Source of the DNA: Bostrychus sinensis
Taxonomy: Eukaryota > Chordata > Actinopteri > Gobiiformes > Eleotridae
DNA: 64,000 nt
Reading direction: 5' to 3'
NCBI GenBank assembly: GCA_020698575.1
Contig: CM036251.1
Coordinates: 16,408,288-16,472,287 of the forward strand
This document shows, piece by piece, positions 37,591-49,367 of this stretch. A program made the translations under genes and the position numbers. How positions within the stretch are numbered: position 1 is the first letter of the stretch; each line of letters begins with the position of its first letter. A model generated the notes under the pieces. The model worked only from the letters and a program-made list of their open reading frames with translations, ran no database searches and was not told the origin of the DNA.

Positions 37591-38011
37591 AATAATTGTA
37601 CTTCTATGGTACAAAGCAGTTTGACGTTTTGAGACTGTTTTACTAAATCCTCTCATCACAGGGTTCAGTAAAGGGTGATTTTGAAGTTTTTGTCATCGTC
37701 TTGTGTGGGATGCAAGTTGCTCATTTTGTCACACTGTTATTTTCTTTTTGTTATGATTACAATAGAAGTACTGTACAATGTGGGGGGTTTGGGCTGTCAA
37801 GTACAAGAAGAAAATAATGTGCTGTTATTAACAAGAGGGTTGTACTTTTATCAAACGCAGTGAAAGCCCTTGACAAACCCTTTATTCTGATAACAGGAAA
37901 GACAAAAGCTAAGGAAATCCTGTCACTTTAAGGTACTGAAGGTTTTAAAAGAATGTCCGGGATGTTGCTAACGCCCAGCTCTCCTCCTCTGTCTGTCTAT
38001 GTTTCTGACAG

Positions 38012-38114
38012 CTGCCACTCTCTACACACTGTGGACCAGGACTACTACGATGGGACGGCCTACCTCTCCCCAGGAGCAGCAGATGCAGACAGGGCAGATG
38101 AGTTTGAGTACGAG
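38012..38114 (+). CDS. pdzrn4: pdzrn4 exon B: linker between PDZ1 and PDZ2 (residues 85-119)
   Basis: Acceptor 'tttctgacag' precedes and donor 'gag|gtatgg' follows. The first base completes the Ser codon begun in exon A, then 34 codons follow, ending in phase 0. The peptide begins (S)CHSLHTVDQDYYDGTAY and ends with the acidic stretch DADRADEFEYE. The 'SDSCHSLH' junction and the 'DADR.(D/E)FEYE' block match what I remember of PDZRN4 and differ from the PDZRN3 linker, so this exon is one of the best discriminators of orthology. No folded domain is expected. The Tyr- and Asp-rich stretch is a flexible acidic spacer between the two PDZ domains. Confidence 0.95.
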
Positions 38115-38234
38115 GTATGGACAACAGTGTAATATCAACACACTTTAATGCCTTCAGCAAAAAAAAAAAAAAACTATAACTATTTAACTATTGGCATAAA
38201 AGGTGTGAGAACAGAAGTCTATTATTATTATTAT

Positions 38235-38605
38235 TCTCCTTGTTTTTGCTAAGGAGGTTATGTTTTTGCCGGCGTGGTTGTTTGTTGATCTGTTAGCAAG
38301 ATAACTCAGCAAGTAATGGTCAGATTTTGAGTATGTTTACAGGAAAGGTCATTCCAAGGAAGAATTAATGTGTTTTTGATGTGGATCCAGAACACCGTCA
38401 GTTTTTTTTTTTTTTTTTTTTTTTAAGCATTTTGAACTATTGCGAGATAGAGCCAGAGATACTATGTTCAGCCACAAGGAGTCAGTAAAGGAAACAATGA
38501 TTAGTTTTAGAGGATTCTTTACTGGCTTTTTGGATAAATGGAGATAGTATTTACCCCTGAACTACAAGACTCGACTATATCTTTACTTTTGCCAGAAATG
38601 CCTGG
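38235..38605 (+). mobile_element. RTE-like tail joined to composite SINE modules
   Basis: Modules in order: 'aaggaggttatgtttttgcc' and 'ggttgtttgttgatctgtta' with 'gcaagataactcagcaagta' (RTE-type LINE tail), a T run, 'ctattgcgagatagagccag', 'cagccacaaggagtcagtaa', then 'cccctgaactacaagactcg' (degenerate tRNA-like part). The same order occurs on the minus strand at 44320-44710. Confidence 0.7.
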
Positions 38606-38687
38606 GCCAAGGTTTTCAAATGCTTTTAGCTCATAATAAAGCCATCTTACTTCTGCACTAAAAATAAAACTTATCATTAGCCAGTAT

Positions 38688-39223
38688 CAGTGATGGCTGG
38701 TGATGACTGCAGGCGGAGGGGCTAATGCATTGATGATAGCACACACTACTGAGTCAGGATCAACACCAGGCCATAAACAGCAACTGCTCAACTTCCACAC
38801 TGAGAAAATATTTAATGCCAAGTTCCTTGCACTTCTTTATTAGTGCCACTATCACTCAAAAGTAAAGACGTAAGTCTGCGTGCTCTGTGATTTGCCAAAT
38901 CGAGATCTGTGGGCAAAAATTTTTTAGCCCCTAATGCTGTAGACACGAGCGGGGGCGAGAGACACACCTGTCAATCACTGCTCTAACGTAATGTGCCATG
39001 TGGTTCTTGGGCAAATTAAAAATAGCCGCTTTTTTGTTCATTGCGGCAATATAGATTTATTTTAAAACAAAAAACAATAGCAAGCATATAGCCAATACAA
39101 GATTAGAATCTCATATAAGACACATATAAGATGATTAAAAATTATATATTAATTTATAAAAACTAAGTACTTGTCTTTTTTGTCTTTGAAAAGGGCTTAG
39201 CCCATTGATACTAGCCGTCCCTG
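38688..39223. mobile_element. hAT-like MITE (536 bp) with perfect 8-bp target-site duplication
   Basis: gccagtat occurs at 38680-38687 and 39224-39231. Left end CAGTGATGGCTGGTGATGA; right end reversed CAGGGACGGCTAGTATCAA. Interior block 38987-39195 is repeated at 46673-46880. Non-coding. Confidence 0.85.
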
Positions 39224-41189
39224 GCCAGTATACAGTAATCTTTCAGAAAACATGGTTGCTAGTCCCTTACATAGTCCCTCATTCTTATGTAGTTGAGGAT
39301 TTTGGATGGTTGAGTTGATAAAACTCATCTTATGTAAGGTGTATGCCTTCATAATTGTTTTTCTAATCCCAGCTGTTCTTGCTGTTAAATTATATGAAAA
39401 TGGCACTTGTGGCAAAACATGTACCACACAAGGAAATCAAAATGGGTTTTCTCCAAATAATTTCCCTCACTCTCCCCCTTCTTTCCTCCATATTTAATGA
39501 TGCCTAACATTTAGTAGCAGCACACAAACTGTAATTGACTCTCCCAGCTCATCTCAGGGGGACAGTTTTGACAGATGATCGGCCACACTGCAGACAGCTC
39601 GACAAGCCCCATGATTCCACTGATGATACCATCATGCCATCCTTGGGTATTTTGTTAGACAGATACCCATTTTTATAAACCTGAGATTTGCTAATTGATT
39701 CAACAACTCTGGAAAGAGAAAAAGTTTCCATTTTGGCTGTGGGCTCTGTTGGAGAGAGGTGTGGAGCAGGTGCTGTAACACATTTCCTGTATTCAGGCTG
39801 AGTGCTGGAGGTGTGACAGCAGCTGTACGGTGCTGCTTGTTGATCTCTGACACATCCACATATAGACAGACACATAGATGCAATTGTGATTTAAAAGATA
39901 AACCCTATTGCGGTTCTGTAGTTATTTTCAAGTGAATTGCAGCACATGCGCATTACTTTGCAAAAGTTTTAGTAATGCCACTCACTGAGAAAAGCTGTTT
40001 CCTAAAAAGATTTGTGCAGCCACTTGTATTGTCGCAGCCCTAATGTCAAATCAGAACAAATGCAATGCAAAACTTCTCTGTATGCCTCATTGCTATTAAC
40101 AAACCCTATTATGCTTTGTAACCGCCACCATTTTTTATTTCATGCTCCGAGAGTCGGACGATGCACTAATGCAACCCCACTTAACTGTGTGTCAACTGAG
40201 AGAGCTGCGAGGGAGGAGCAGGCAAGCTCTCACCAGGAGCTTTTAACCTGAGAGCGGAATGAAGGAAATGCATTTCTCAGCATTACCTATTGTTTGACAG
40301 ACCTACACAGGGCTGAGTTGTAGAAACCACTGAAATCTAATTCAGCTCTAGAAGAGGAAAACAGTCACGTTACTGCAGGGTAATCAACATTTGCCATTGT
40401 CATTGAATTAATTTTTCATCTACTCTACAAAGTGCACTAATAAGCATGTCCACAACATTTAAAGACACAATTTTATCACAGTTTGTGGTGCTAAAAAGAA
40501 AATTAACAATACAGTGAGTATTTATTTCCTACAGAGATTTTTACATCCTATACAAAAAGGTGTTTGACTATGTCTTGTAACTTGTAACAGTGAAATGGTC
40601 CATTTCCACACTTGAGAAGTTTGTAATTAAAAACTCCCCCGGTTATGCCACTGTTTATACTTATTATAAAAATTCATAACACAGTCTGGCCAGGGCTGAC
40701 CCATATGCTACGATGCGTGTGTTACATAAGAGCCACTGTTGTGGAAAATTGTGACTTTGAATTAAAATAACTTGTTAAATCAGTCCTAAATACAATTACA
40801 GGTGGAATCTAAGTGAAAAGAGAAAGTATTATTTTGCTAGAGGATAATGAGTGCTTTTTTGTATTGTCATTGTCATTTTATAACTGAAAACGCCCCCTGC
40901 TGGTAATGGTGGGGACTGGATAGAGCATAAAATAGCTATTTTACATGGCTACTGGCCATGTAACGACAGGAGAACTTCCTGGTTTTACGTGCCTGTAGAG
41001 CGGTGAGACCGAGCGTTTCCAGCTCTTGATAGCTGAGACAGGCTCAGCACACAGGATTACTCAAACATGCGAGAATGAAACAAAATACTACTACAGCTAT
41101 GTTTTTGAAGTCCAAACATGGTTAAAAGCTCAGGAAAGTTAAATTAGCATTATAAAAAAATGACAATATGGTGTAATTTTGGGTGCATG

Positions 41190-41330
41190 ATGGCAGAGTG
41201 GTTAGCACTACATCTCAGAAAGCTAATTGTGGATTTGACGCTCTGGCCCCTCTGAATTCTGAATAAAGTTAGCATGTCCTCCCCACGTTACCCCAGCTTC
41301 CTTCCACCGCCGAATAAATGGTGTCACTTT
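41190..41330 (+). repeat. SINE-like family S, head part
   Basis: 'ggcagagtggttagcactac', 'agcatgtcctccccacgtta', 'cagcttccttccaccgccga' match the head at 2880-3044. The tail is missing. Confidence 0.65.
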
Positions 41331-42694
41331 TTTCAGGTTCGGGAAATGTTAAGATGCCCTTGACCCTTTTAATACAACCTGATTTGGCCTTTTAAGAAAA
41401 ATGCCACACTCCTGAAACTGAGAAATATTTTACATTTCGAGACCATATTTCATGCAGTGGATACATAATGTCTCATGTAAGTACCCTCTTCCATTACTAG
41501 TTCTGGTGAGCTGTGAAGTGCTCCTCTTTTTTTTGCCAGTATACCAGCCATCCAGTACATTTGCAGCAGCTTTTTCAATTACCGGTAATCAAAGGCTCAA
41601 TTATTATGACAGCATCTAGTCTGTGCCTTAATGGTGGGCAGCCATCTTTCCCCATAAACACGCCGTGGCAGTCATTAATTTACTCTCTGCCCTCTTCCCC
41701 GAGCCACACTGCAATCACTCGGCTCTCTCAACACAAGGCTTGAAAGCTTCAGAAAAAAATCCCTAAACAGGCTGAGATGGGTAATGGATTTTAGACAGAC
41801 TTTTCTTTACTGGATCTATGGTGTGAGAGTGGGTGTTTTAGTATCAGAAGAAAGTAAAAAAGAACATCTGGAGAAAGAACTAAGTTGTATGTGTGTGCAC
41901 GCTGGCAAAACACACAAACTCTGGTTTTCATCCAACATGCAGTAATGGTAGCAATTATTTTCTGTGCTCATTTAGCCATAGGTTATCTGCACCATATCCA
42001 GGCATTAATTAGTCAGAAGTAACTTAAGGTTTTTTTTTTCCTCATTGGGGGGAAGATGTGGAAGCTTCTCACACCTAATAATTAATCAATGTGGTTATTT
42101 TTAGATGACTAACATTTCCCATAGATAACATCCAAACAACTTCTCATCCCATCAGATTAGCATGCGAGATGAGCAGCGTCTCCGTTCCCGCTGTTACGTC
42201 CTTGACTGCCTGGTTGCATCATTACACCAGGAAATGCGCCACTTAAAAACAACTACCTACAAAAGCACTGATAGCTCATTAGTAGCTTTTTTGGTGCTTC
42301 TAATGGCTTATAGTGTGAGTAGTTTTGTTCAGGTTTGTCACCACTTTTTTTACATGGAAGGTGGAGAAATTTGAATTATTCCTTTAGTCCAATTATAGTT
42401 TTAAGCTGTAGAAAAAGAAAAATGTTCTGATGTTTCAGTCCTCAGATAACTGTGGGGTGGCGGTAGGGCATCCAGAGGAAACCTCATGCCTAAAGTACCT
42501 TGTGAATGATTCACTGTGGAGCCTTCAAAAGGAAAGAGAGCAGCTAGAAAGTACTTTTTTATAGTGAAGCGAAATATGTCACCTCTAGTTAGTGGCCCTC
42601 CTCCTCATACATTTTTTAGTGTGTGGCCCTCCATGAAAAAAAGTTTGGAGCAATACTCACACATTTTTAGGACAGTGAAGACGTGTATTTTTCA

Positions 42695-42900
42695 CATAAT
42701 CACAGATAGTTTTGGCCTTTCAAGGCTTTTTTAGACAGTACAGTGGAGAAGTGACAGGTAACTGTGGGGGAGAGAGTGGGGAGAGACATTTGATAAATTG
42801 TCAAAGTCCGGACTGAGCCCATGACTGAGGTGAGTTGTAGTTGCTCTGTATATATATGCACCACATGCTCTGCCAATTTGGCTATATCGCAGCACAGACA
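42695..42900 (-). mobile_element. tRNA-derived SINE, second minus-strand copy
   Basis: On the minus strand: 'atagccaaattggcagagca' (A box), 'catgggctcagtccggactt' (B-box region), 'ctctccccactctctccccc', then tail. Aligned by eye to 34545-34740. Confidence 0.75.
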
Positions 42901-43003
42901 TATGCATACTCTGTTCTTGCCCTCTCTGACACTGGCTAGCTTCTTTTTTTTTTGGTAGTTTTGGGCTTTTGTGTTGAGAAAGCTTTACTGCTATAGCTTA
43001 TGG

Positions 43004-43130
43004 CAGTGTTTCCCAACCAGGGGTACAGGGACCCCTAGGGGTACGCAAGCACATTTTAAAAAACTCTCCTAAACTTCGTGTCAGTCCATGAAGTTGGAGT
43101 GTTACTGTTCAGATTGACAAATAAAACAAT
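43004..43130. mobile_element. hAT-like MITE fragment (one end)
   Basis: Begins CAGTGTTTCCCAACCAGGGG and continues 'cccctaggggtacgcaagca', the same family as the end of 5735-6404 in complement. No partner end found, so the extent is uncertain. Confidence 0.6.
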
Positions 43131-44319
43131 GGGTAAAGTAGCTGGTTTACTATACATTTATTAGCATTTAGCACAACAAAAGCATTTACTACTACGCTAA
43201 TTCCCAGTCCTCTTGAATGCATTATGAGTCTGCAAGGAGAGTGAAGGCATTCATTGGTTCACTATTCACTCAGAAACATGAGATTTCTGGCTGCTAGGGT
43301 TTTCTCTACATGTAAAGTTATTGACTGAAGTTTATAAACTCATACTTATTTTGCTGTTTTTCAAATTCAAAAAGGTATTTCAAATTGCTCTTGAAACAGT
43401 CAATAAAAGTAACTCATGTCAGGTGCAGGCTGTCACATAAGATAAAACCGCAAAGCTCGAGTGATGTTTTTGCAGCTTCCGTTGTCTGTGGATGCTCTAT
43501 TCACTACAGTGCCTTTAATAGCTGTGCACGTAAGTGTGTGCAACGCAGCAGCCGCAGCCCCAACTCCCCTTGTACACAAACACCTCAGTGATCTGGCAAA
43601 GTGTGAGAAAAGCAAAGGTGTTCAAAGAAACTGGAGAGCGAGAGAGAAAGGTTGGCGCTTGAAAAAGTGGGAGGTCATAAACAGCTTACAACATGTAGCC
43701 AGCAGCGCCAGGTGTTACCTCTTTAGTGCCACTGTTGGCTTTTATTTTTTTGCCACAGTCATAGCCTACTTTCTCAAAGCCATGGCATAGCTGATACGTG
43801 TAAAAACCATGCAGCACATACACACTTGTCACAGGGGAAATTCATCTTTTTGTTTCTATGTTGAGACCCCATTGAGCCCCCAGTCACCGCCTCCCAAACT
43901 GCCACTGCCTCATGTCTTTCTCCCTGCTCCATCTCTCCGCTCTGGTGTTTCTGGTCTAATGAAGATCTCTGAAGGAGAGGCCATTTCACACTCGATTCCC
44001 TCCAATGCCCTTGATATGTTTCGGCACTGCACTGATGTTTTTTGGTGTTGGGAAGAACCTCCACTGTGGGAAAATGAGAGTGCAAAGTGGTTTCGTCTAT
44101 ATTAACTGTCTGCGAGCTGTGGCTGGAATTGGAAGATTGTGTTTGGCTGCACTTTTCACCATAACTGCAATTTTTGGTTGGCTGCAATAGTGTTGACAAA
44201 CCAATTTTGAAGAAGAAAAGAGGAGAAAGAAAAAACATTGAAAGCACAGCAAAGACGTCAGCATAGTTAGTATCAAAATAAATGGGAAAAAAGGGTTTAG
44301 ACTCTAAAATAAAGAGTAC

Positions 44320-44556
44320 AGGCCTTTACCAAGAGTGGCCCTATCTCACAATGGTAACAATATAGTGTGCATATCTGGACTCAAGAATCTCCTAGTTCAG
44401 GGGTAAATGTTCCATTGAGCTGCAAAACCCCAATGGTAAAAAAAAACAGCAACAGTTACATATTTGGTTCTTTACTGACCCCTTGTGGCTGGGATTTGTA
44501 TCTTTCATCTTGTCTTGCAATGGTAAAAAATCAATATCCTAAAAGTGTTCTACAGC

Positions 44557-44589
<33 letters not shown>

Positions 44590-44710
44590 TTATGGGCGAA
44601 GGAATACATGAAAATTAAGTATCAAAATAAAGCAATTACTTTTTGAGTTATCTTGCTGAAAGTCTAACAACCAAACCAGCGCCGGCATAAAACATAACCT
44701 GTGACAATAC
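44320..44710 (-). mobile_element. RTE-like tail plus composite SINE modules, reverse copy
   Basis: Read on the minus strand: 'acaggttatgttttatgccg', 'cagcaagataactcaaaaag', 'cagccacaaggggtcagtaa', 'agctcaatggaacatttacc', 'cctgaactaggagattcttg', then 'attgtgagatagggccactc'. A (CA)n run sits inside. Mirrors 38235-38605. Confidence 0.7.
44560..44583. repeat. (CA)n microsatellite
   Basis: About 12 CA units inside the composite repeat. Confidence 0.88.
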
Positions 44711-45407
44711 AAGTAAAAACTCCACAACATTGCATAGAAATTGACTGAAAATAATACATTTAACATGAGGAATTATTTGTTTGTTTATACCTACACAAAG
44801 TACTCCCACTGACACTTAGGTACTAAACTATGTAACATGAGACTCTCGGGAAACTCGACGATCACTGATTTGCGAGTCAATGTTTTCTTGTTCTGTCCCC
44901 GAGGGAGGAAGATGAATACTGAAGATACACAGCATATCTGCCAGCATTAGCATAATTATAGTTTATTTATGGCCTAATATCCTGCGACTTGGCGATGGCT
45001 TGAAAGAAATAAACTCGGAGAAGGTCCTCTGACATTTATCAAAGCCCTCGCCGATCAAACTGTGGGAGCTGAGAATGCCTTTCATGATCAAACAAAACTG
45101 AAAAATCCACAGACAGGAGCTGGCAATCTGCACCCAATAAACGTCTCAAAAACAAGTCAGAGTTTTTTGTTGGCCCTTTAAGAAGACTGTTATTTGATGT
45201 TCACTCCAACACACTCGAATGTTTGGGCAGCCATTGCCACGAAGTTGCAACTTTTTCTTTTTTTTTTATGTGAGGTTGAATTAAAGTTTTGTTTTTTTTT
45301 GTTTTAGGTGATATAATCTTTTTTACTGTTGGCATACAACACCACTGTGTAACGTTTATTTGTGCTTTTCTTCCTTCCAAAGTTCTGACACAACTTTATT
45401 TTCACAG

Positions 45408-45506
45408 GAAGTGGAGTTGTGTCGACTCAACAGCCAGGAGAAGTTGGGATTAACTTTGTGCTACAGGACAGACGAGGAAGAGGATGTGGCTATTTATGTC
45501 AGCGAG
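45408..45506 (+). CDS. pdzrn4: pdzrn4 exon C: N-terminal part of PDZ2 (residues 120-152)
   Basis: Acceptor 'tattttcacag' precedes and donor 'gag|gtaata' follows; 33 codons, phase 0 at both ends. The peptide [20 protein letters not shown] carries beta-A and the carboxylate-binding loop of PDZ2 as 'KLGLTL' (the GLGF equivalent), followed by [13 protein letters not shown], which covers beta-B to beta-C. This domain binds C-terminal peptides of partner proteins; the partner cannot be read from the sequence. The acidic TDEEEDV insert in the beta-B/beta-C loop is, from memory, present in PDZRN3 and PDZRN4 alike. Confidence 0.96.
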
Positions 45507-45725
45507 GTAATAACCACCTGCCTATTATGCAGCCCCATGTTCAATAACAACAACAACAGAAGAAGAAGTAGAAAGCAGTCCGTTAGCCTAAAGTTACATC
45601 ATATTTTGTAAGGGAGGTGGAGAAATGTGAGAGTTACCTTTTAATTGAAGCTCTGAATATATAATAATAATGAATATTTCTATCCCTCATTTTAGCGATG
45701 CTAACATGTTAATAAAACAAGTTAA

Positions 45726-46506
45726 CAGTGTAACGCATACAAATTCACGAGTTACAGTAACGAGATTACAATTGTCAGTAACGCAGTGGGTAACGCGCTA
45801 CTTTTGAACACCCAGTAATAATATTACAGTTACTAACAAAATACCCAATTAGTTGCTCGTGTTACAGTCACTGCAGTCAGTTTCATTTGCCTGCAGTTTA
45901 TCGCAAGGACACTGAATGAAAATGCATTAAACAAATAGCGCTAATACGTTTCCTACTTTATTTTCATCCGTTCCCTTCTCTGCTCCTCTTTATGCGTGCA
46001 GCGGTCATCCTGTCCGCGTGCTGATCCCCATCTCCGCGTTTGCCGGGGCGCATGCAGCTGCTGCTGTCAGCGGGGACAGCGGGGAAAGAAGAGACATGCA
46101 CCGCTTTGGCGCTAACAACAAGTGCATTTTAGCTTCAATGTAGTGAAATAAAACTGTGTCCACAGGACTTGAACACTGCACAGGAGCAGAGGCAGGTAAA
46201 CTTAAAGGGCAGTATTTGCTGTGTCAGGCTGCTCTGCTGCTGAAATGAATGCAGCTAAAAAAACTCTCCTTGAACGCCTGTATTAAGAATGGAATAACAG
46301 AGCTGGTCAGGGCAACAGTGAGGCTATAGGCTTCTTCTGTTTAGAATTGGGTTCATTTAGGCCTTCCTGTTAGGAAGTAATCCAAAAGTAAAGTAACTAA
46401 GTTACTTTCATGAGTCAGTAACTAAGTAAAGTAATATATTACTTTTTAAAAGAGTAACTAGTAATCTGCAACTATTTACTTTTTTTGAGTATCTAACCCA
46501 ACACTG
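45726..46506. mobile_element. hAT-like nonautonomous element (781 bp)
   Basis: Right end reversed is CAGTGTTGGGTTAGATACTC, a well-known fish hAT terminus; left end CAGTGTAACGCAT. Flanking 8-mers caagttaa (45718-45725) and cacgttaa (46507-46514) match 7/8. Subterminal TTACT-type direct and inverted words ('agtaactaagttactttca', 'agtaacgagattacaattgt') are abundant. No transposase frame is seen. Confidence 0.72.
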
Positions 46507-46672
46507 CACGTTAATTACTGTAGTCCGGTAGTTTCTGTGTAATGTCCGATTGAAAACACAGCGTTCAGGCAATGTCCCATAAACTTAGGAGAAATTATTT
46601 AATTATCTTCAGTGTTCAAAAACTCCGCTCTGCTCCGGGTGTAACGGTGATTTAAGTACATTTCAATGTCTA

Positions 46673-46880
46673 ACGTAATGTGCCATGTGGTTCTTTTTTC
46701 TAATAAAAAAATAGCCCTTTTTCTACTTTGTGGCAATATAGGTTTATTTTAAAGCAAAAAAACAATAGCAAGCATGTAAATAATAAAATATAAGATCATA
46801 ATAACATATAAAACACATCAAATTATTAAAAATTATATGGTAATTTGCTATAACAACTAAGTGCATTCTGTCTTTGAAAA
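46673..46880. repeat. Dispersed repeat shared with 38987-39195
   Basis: Begins 'taacgtaatgtgccatgtgg' in both places and continues 'caatagcaagcat', 'taaaacacatcaaattatta' versus 'taagacacatataagatgat', and 'aactaagt'. This copy lacks the hAT ends seen around the first. Confidence 0.75.
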
Positions 46881-47379
46881 TGAATATGCCGGATCATTGT
46901 TGGTACTGAGAGACATCTAAGCATAGAAATATATAAGTAACACAATACAGAGAGAGTCTACAGCATAAGTTTCACTCTTGAGAAACTTCTCCAACACTGA
47001 ATTCTTTTATCTGGGTCTGCTTTAAAAAATAAAATATCAGATATGTATTCTCGTGCTGCAAGCTGTATTTTCTTCAATCTTCAGAGAGAGCACTGCTAGC
47101 TGTGTGCAAATGAAAATATGAATGCTCATGGGGAACAACGTATAGGGATATAAAACTTTTGAAGTTACTCAATTCAACACTGCAAACAGCCACTGCCTCA
47201 AGATTGTAATGAGCAGGAAACAAGTCTAATGATTGGAGGGCTTTATCATTGAGGGCTGGGCAATTTTGATGATTACACACAAAACCTGTAATTGGTATAA
47301 TCTAACTTTAATAGTTGAGCACATTTACTGTTGCCTCTGAGGAATTAGAGCAAAAAACAAAACAAAACACTGGCTTTAT

Positions 47380-47430
47380 CAATAAAAAAGGCCTTTCCTT
47401 CCTGGGTCACCACAGTAAAACATCTGCCTT
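47380..47430 (+). repeat. LINE-tail family L fragment
   Basis: 'tcctgggtcaccacagtaaa' and 'acatctgcc' are family landmarks. Confidence 0.45.
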
Positions 47431-47934
47431 AGCATTCATCACATTATTAAATTATATAAAAAATGTATTGTAAAAATACTATTTCTACACATACAGAATA
47501 AAAGTACACCACATATCTTCAACATTGACAGGGTGATGGGGCATTACACATTACCCCAAAGACTCCTGCCCTGCCTCTGTCTTCCTCAGAGTGGTTGGAA
47601 GCATTGAAAATATCGTTCTCCATTCTGTACAACTTTGTGGTGCATTTCGTTTGAAGTTGACTCGGACCCTGCAAGGTGTTGGCTTCAGGAGCTGAGTGGA
47701 ATATAAATTAGTGTGGTTCGTGGCTCCTGGCAGCATCTTTAAATGTTCGCTTTCAAAAAAGAGGGAGTGTGTTGCATGTAGATGAGCTGGCTGAATGGCA
47801 TCATACATTGTCATGTGTAGGGAGTTGAAACATGCTCTGATGTTGTGGGAGGACATATAACACTTCAAGAGCAAAACAAAGTCACTTTAAGTCAAGGAGC
47901 GTATTCCACATTTCGTTTTTTCCCACCCACTCCC

Positions 47935-48085
47935 TTTAGCTGTCAAGGATGACTGGAGCCTGTCCTGACACCTATGAGCCTGAGCGGGGTGCACCCTGCC
48001 TGGACAATGGCCAGTTAGTCGCAGGGCCTGCAACCAAGACACTGACTGACAGACATCCCTTCATTCTCACGTTCATTATCTTTGG
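47935..48085 (-). repeat. SINE-like family S copy
   Basis: 'aaggatgactggagcctgtc', 'ggggtgcaccctgcctggac' and 'aatggccagttagtcgcagg' are complements of the family tail. Confidence 0.75.
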
Positions 48086-48779
48086 TTGTATTATATTCCA
48101 CATTTATTGATATAAAAATGCACCACTGTTTTTCAGTCTTTCTGTTTCTCCGTATTAGAAAAGACGTAGCTCATGGTAACTTAGCCACTTGCTGTATTAG
48201 CAGTCATTCATGCAATGTTAACAAGTGGTGTGGACCAACTAGCGGTCATGTTTTTTCACAGATAATTCCAATCACAATAAGCTATATAAGACAAAACCAT
48301 TTTCATCAAGAGCAGGAACTGTGGACACCGCACTAGCACCACTTACAAATATGCAGAGCACCTATAGCCCAGGCTTCTGTTCTTTTCTGTTGTCCCTATT
48401 CTGCCCCTTTATTCCAGTCTGGTGACCTCCCTCCTGGTTTAATGAGTGCTGCTCTGTGTGGGAGTGGACCATCATGAAGATGGAGTGCCGGCGCTCCCAA
48501 ACATCTCCAGAGATTCACAGTGTGATAGGAGAGAGTGAAATGAATGGCCCCAGACAGCCATTGACTGGACGATGAAACAGTGTCCTGCCCCTTGTTCACC
48601 CGCATTATTTACGCTGAAGGCAGGTGTGTAACATAGTTGGGTTACATGAAAGGTAATGGTAAGACTTGGATTGTTATAGATAAGATAGGAAAGCAAGCAG
48701 GGAGACAGAAAAAACAGGTTCAAATAAAATGTGTAATGAGAAATGTACTGTAGCTTTTATTCTTAGTATATCATTAAAA

Positions 48780-48915
48780 GGTTCATCCAGCCACAAGGGG
48801 TCACAAGCCATAAAGCGTTGCTTTTGCTACTTTTGCAACAAATAAATCACTACTTACTGCGAGGCATATGATTTGCTGTGGTGACCCTGTTGAGGGAAAA
48901 GCCAAAATGAAAATT
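48780..48915 (-). repeat. LINE-tail family L fragment
   Basis: 'catccagccacaaggggtca', 'gaggcatatgatttgctgtg' and 'gttgagggaaaagccaaaat' are complements of family landmarks. Confidence 0.7.
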
Positions 48916-49004
48916 CTTAAAAAAAAAAAAAAAAGCTTACATTTTACACTGACAAATCAATACAAAACATACAAAATAATCTTTAATTTATTCTCTACCC
49001 CGGA

Positions 49005-49200
49005 GGCTGCAGAGGGTGAGGCCCTATCCCAGCTACTTAGGCCCGAGGCAGGGTTTTTAACTTCTTCCACTTGTTCCTGTTTAGGTTTGCAGGTGGACAA
49101 TAGCAAATTAGTCTGGGCTTACCCTTAGAGACAACCATTCACAAAGTAATTCACCTTTACCACGTGCATGTCTTTGGATGGTGAGAGAACTCTGGAACTA
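49005..49200 (-). repeat. SINE-like family S copy, degenerate
   Basis: 'gaggctgcagagggtgaggc', 'caggtggacaatagcaaatt', 'gagacaaccattcacaaagt' and 'gtgcatgtctttggatggtg' in complement order. It lies about 170 bp before exon D. Confidence 0.6.
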
Positions 49201-49367
49201 ATCTAAAATAGCAATATATATAATGACAATAAATAAGGAGGAAATGCAGACTCCTTATATCCTTATATGACATCTTTAATATGCTATGAAAACTGAGTCT
49301 TCATTAATTGTCTACACATAGCCATGCCTTGGTTAAAAATATTGATCTCTTGTATTTTTCCTCACAG

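Larger units (their letters stand above)
35335..38011 (+). other. pdzrn4: Intron A-B (about 2.7 kb)
   Basis: Donor GTACCA at 35335, acceptor 'tttctgacag' ending at 38011, phase 2. A minus-strand LINE remnant starts only about 55 bp after the donor (35390-35565). Two SINE-like fragments lie at 36070-36335 (+) and 37435-37590 (-). The rest is unremarkable AT-leaning sequence. Confidence 0.9.
38115..45407 (+). other. pdzrn4: Intron B-C (about 7.3 kb)
   Basis: Phase-0 intron with donor GTATGG and acceptor 'tattttcacag'. It is the longest complete intron in the window. It carries the composite RTE/SINE repeat on both strands (38235-38605 and 44320-44710), a hAT MITE with perfect target-site duplication (38688-39223), SINE-like fragments and a hAT fragment at 43004. 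The blocks 39700-41190 and 41330-42460 hold no repeat I recognise. The 157-codon minus-strand open frame at 43774-44247 has no motif I recognise. Confidence 0.9.
45507..49367 (+). other. pdzrn4: Intron C-D (about 3.9 kb)
   Basis: Phase-0 intron between two exons of PDZ2. It holds a 781-bp hAT-like element (45726-46506), a repeat shared with the element at 38688-39223 (46673-46880), SINE-like minus-strand fragments (47935-48085, 49005-49200) and LINE-tail fragments (47380-47430, 48780-48915). The remainder has no feature I can support. Confidence 0.9.

Noticed and set aside
43774..44247. 157-codon open frame on the minus strand, the longest outside the exons
   Set aside because: No domain or family motif, mixed low-information composition, overlapping frames on the other strand, and no splice or promoter context. 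It is consistent with chance.
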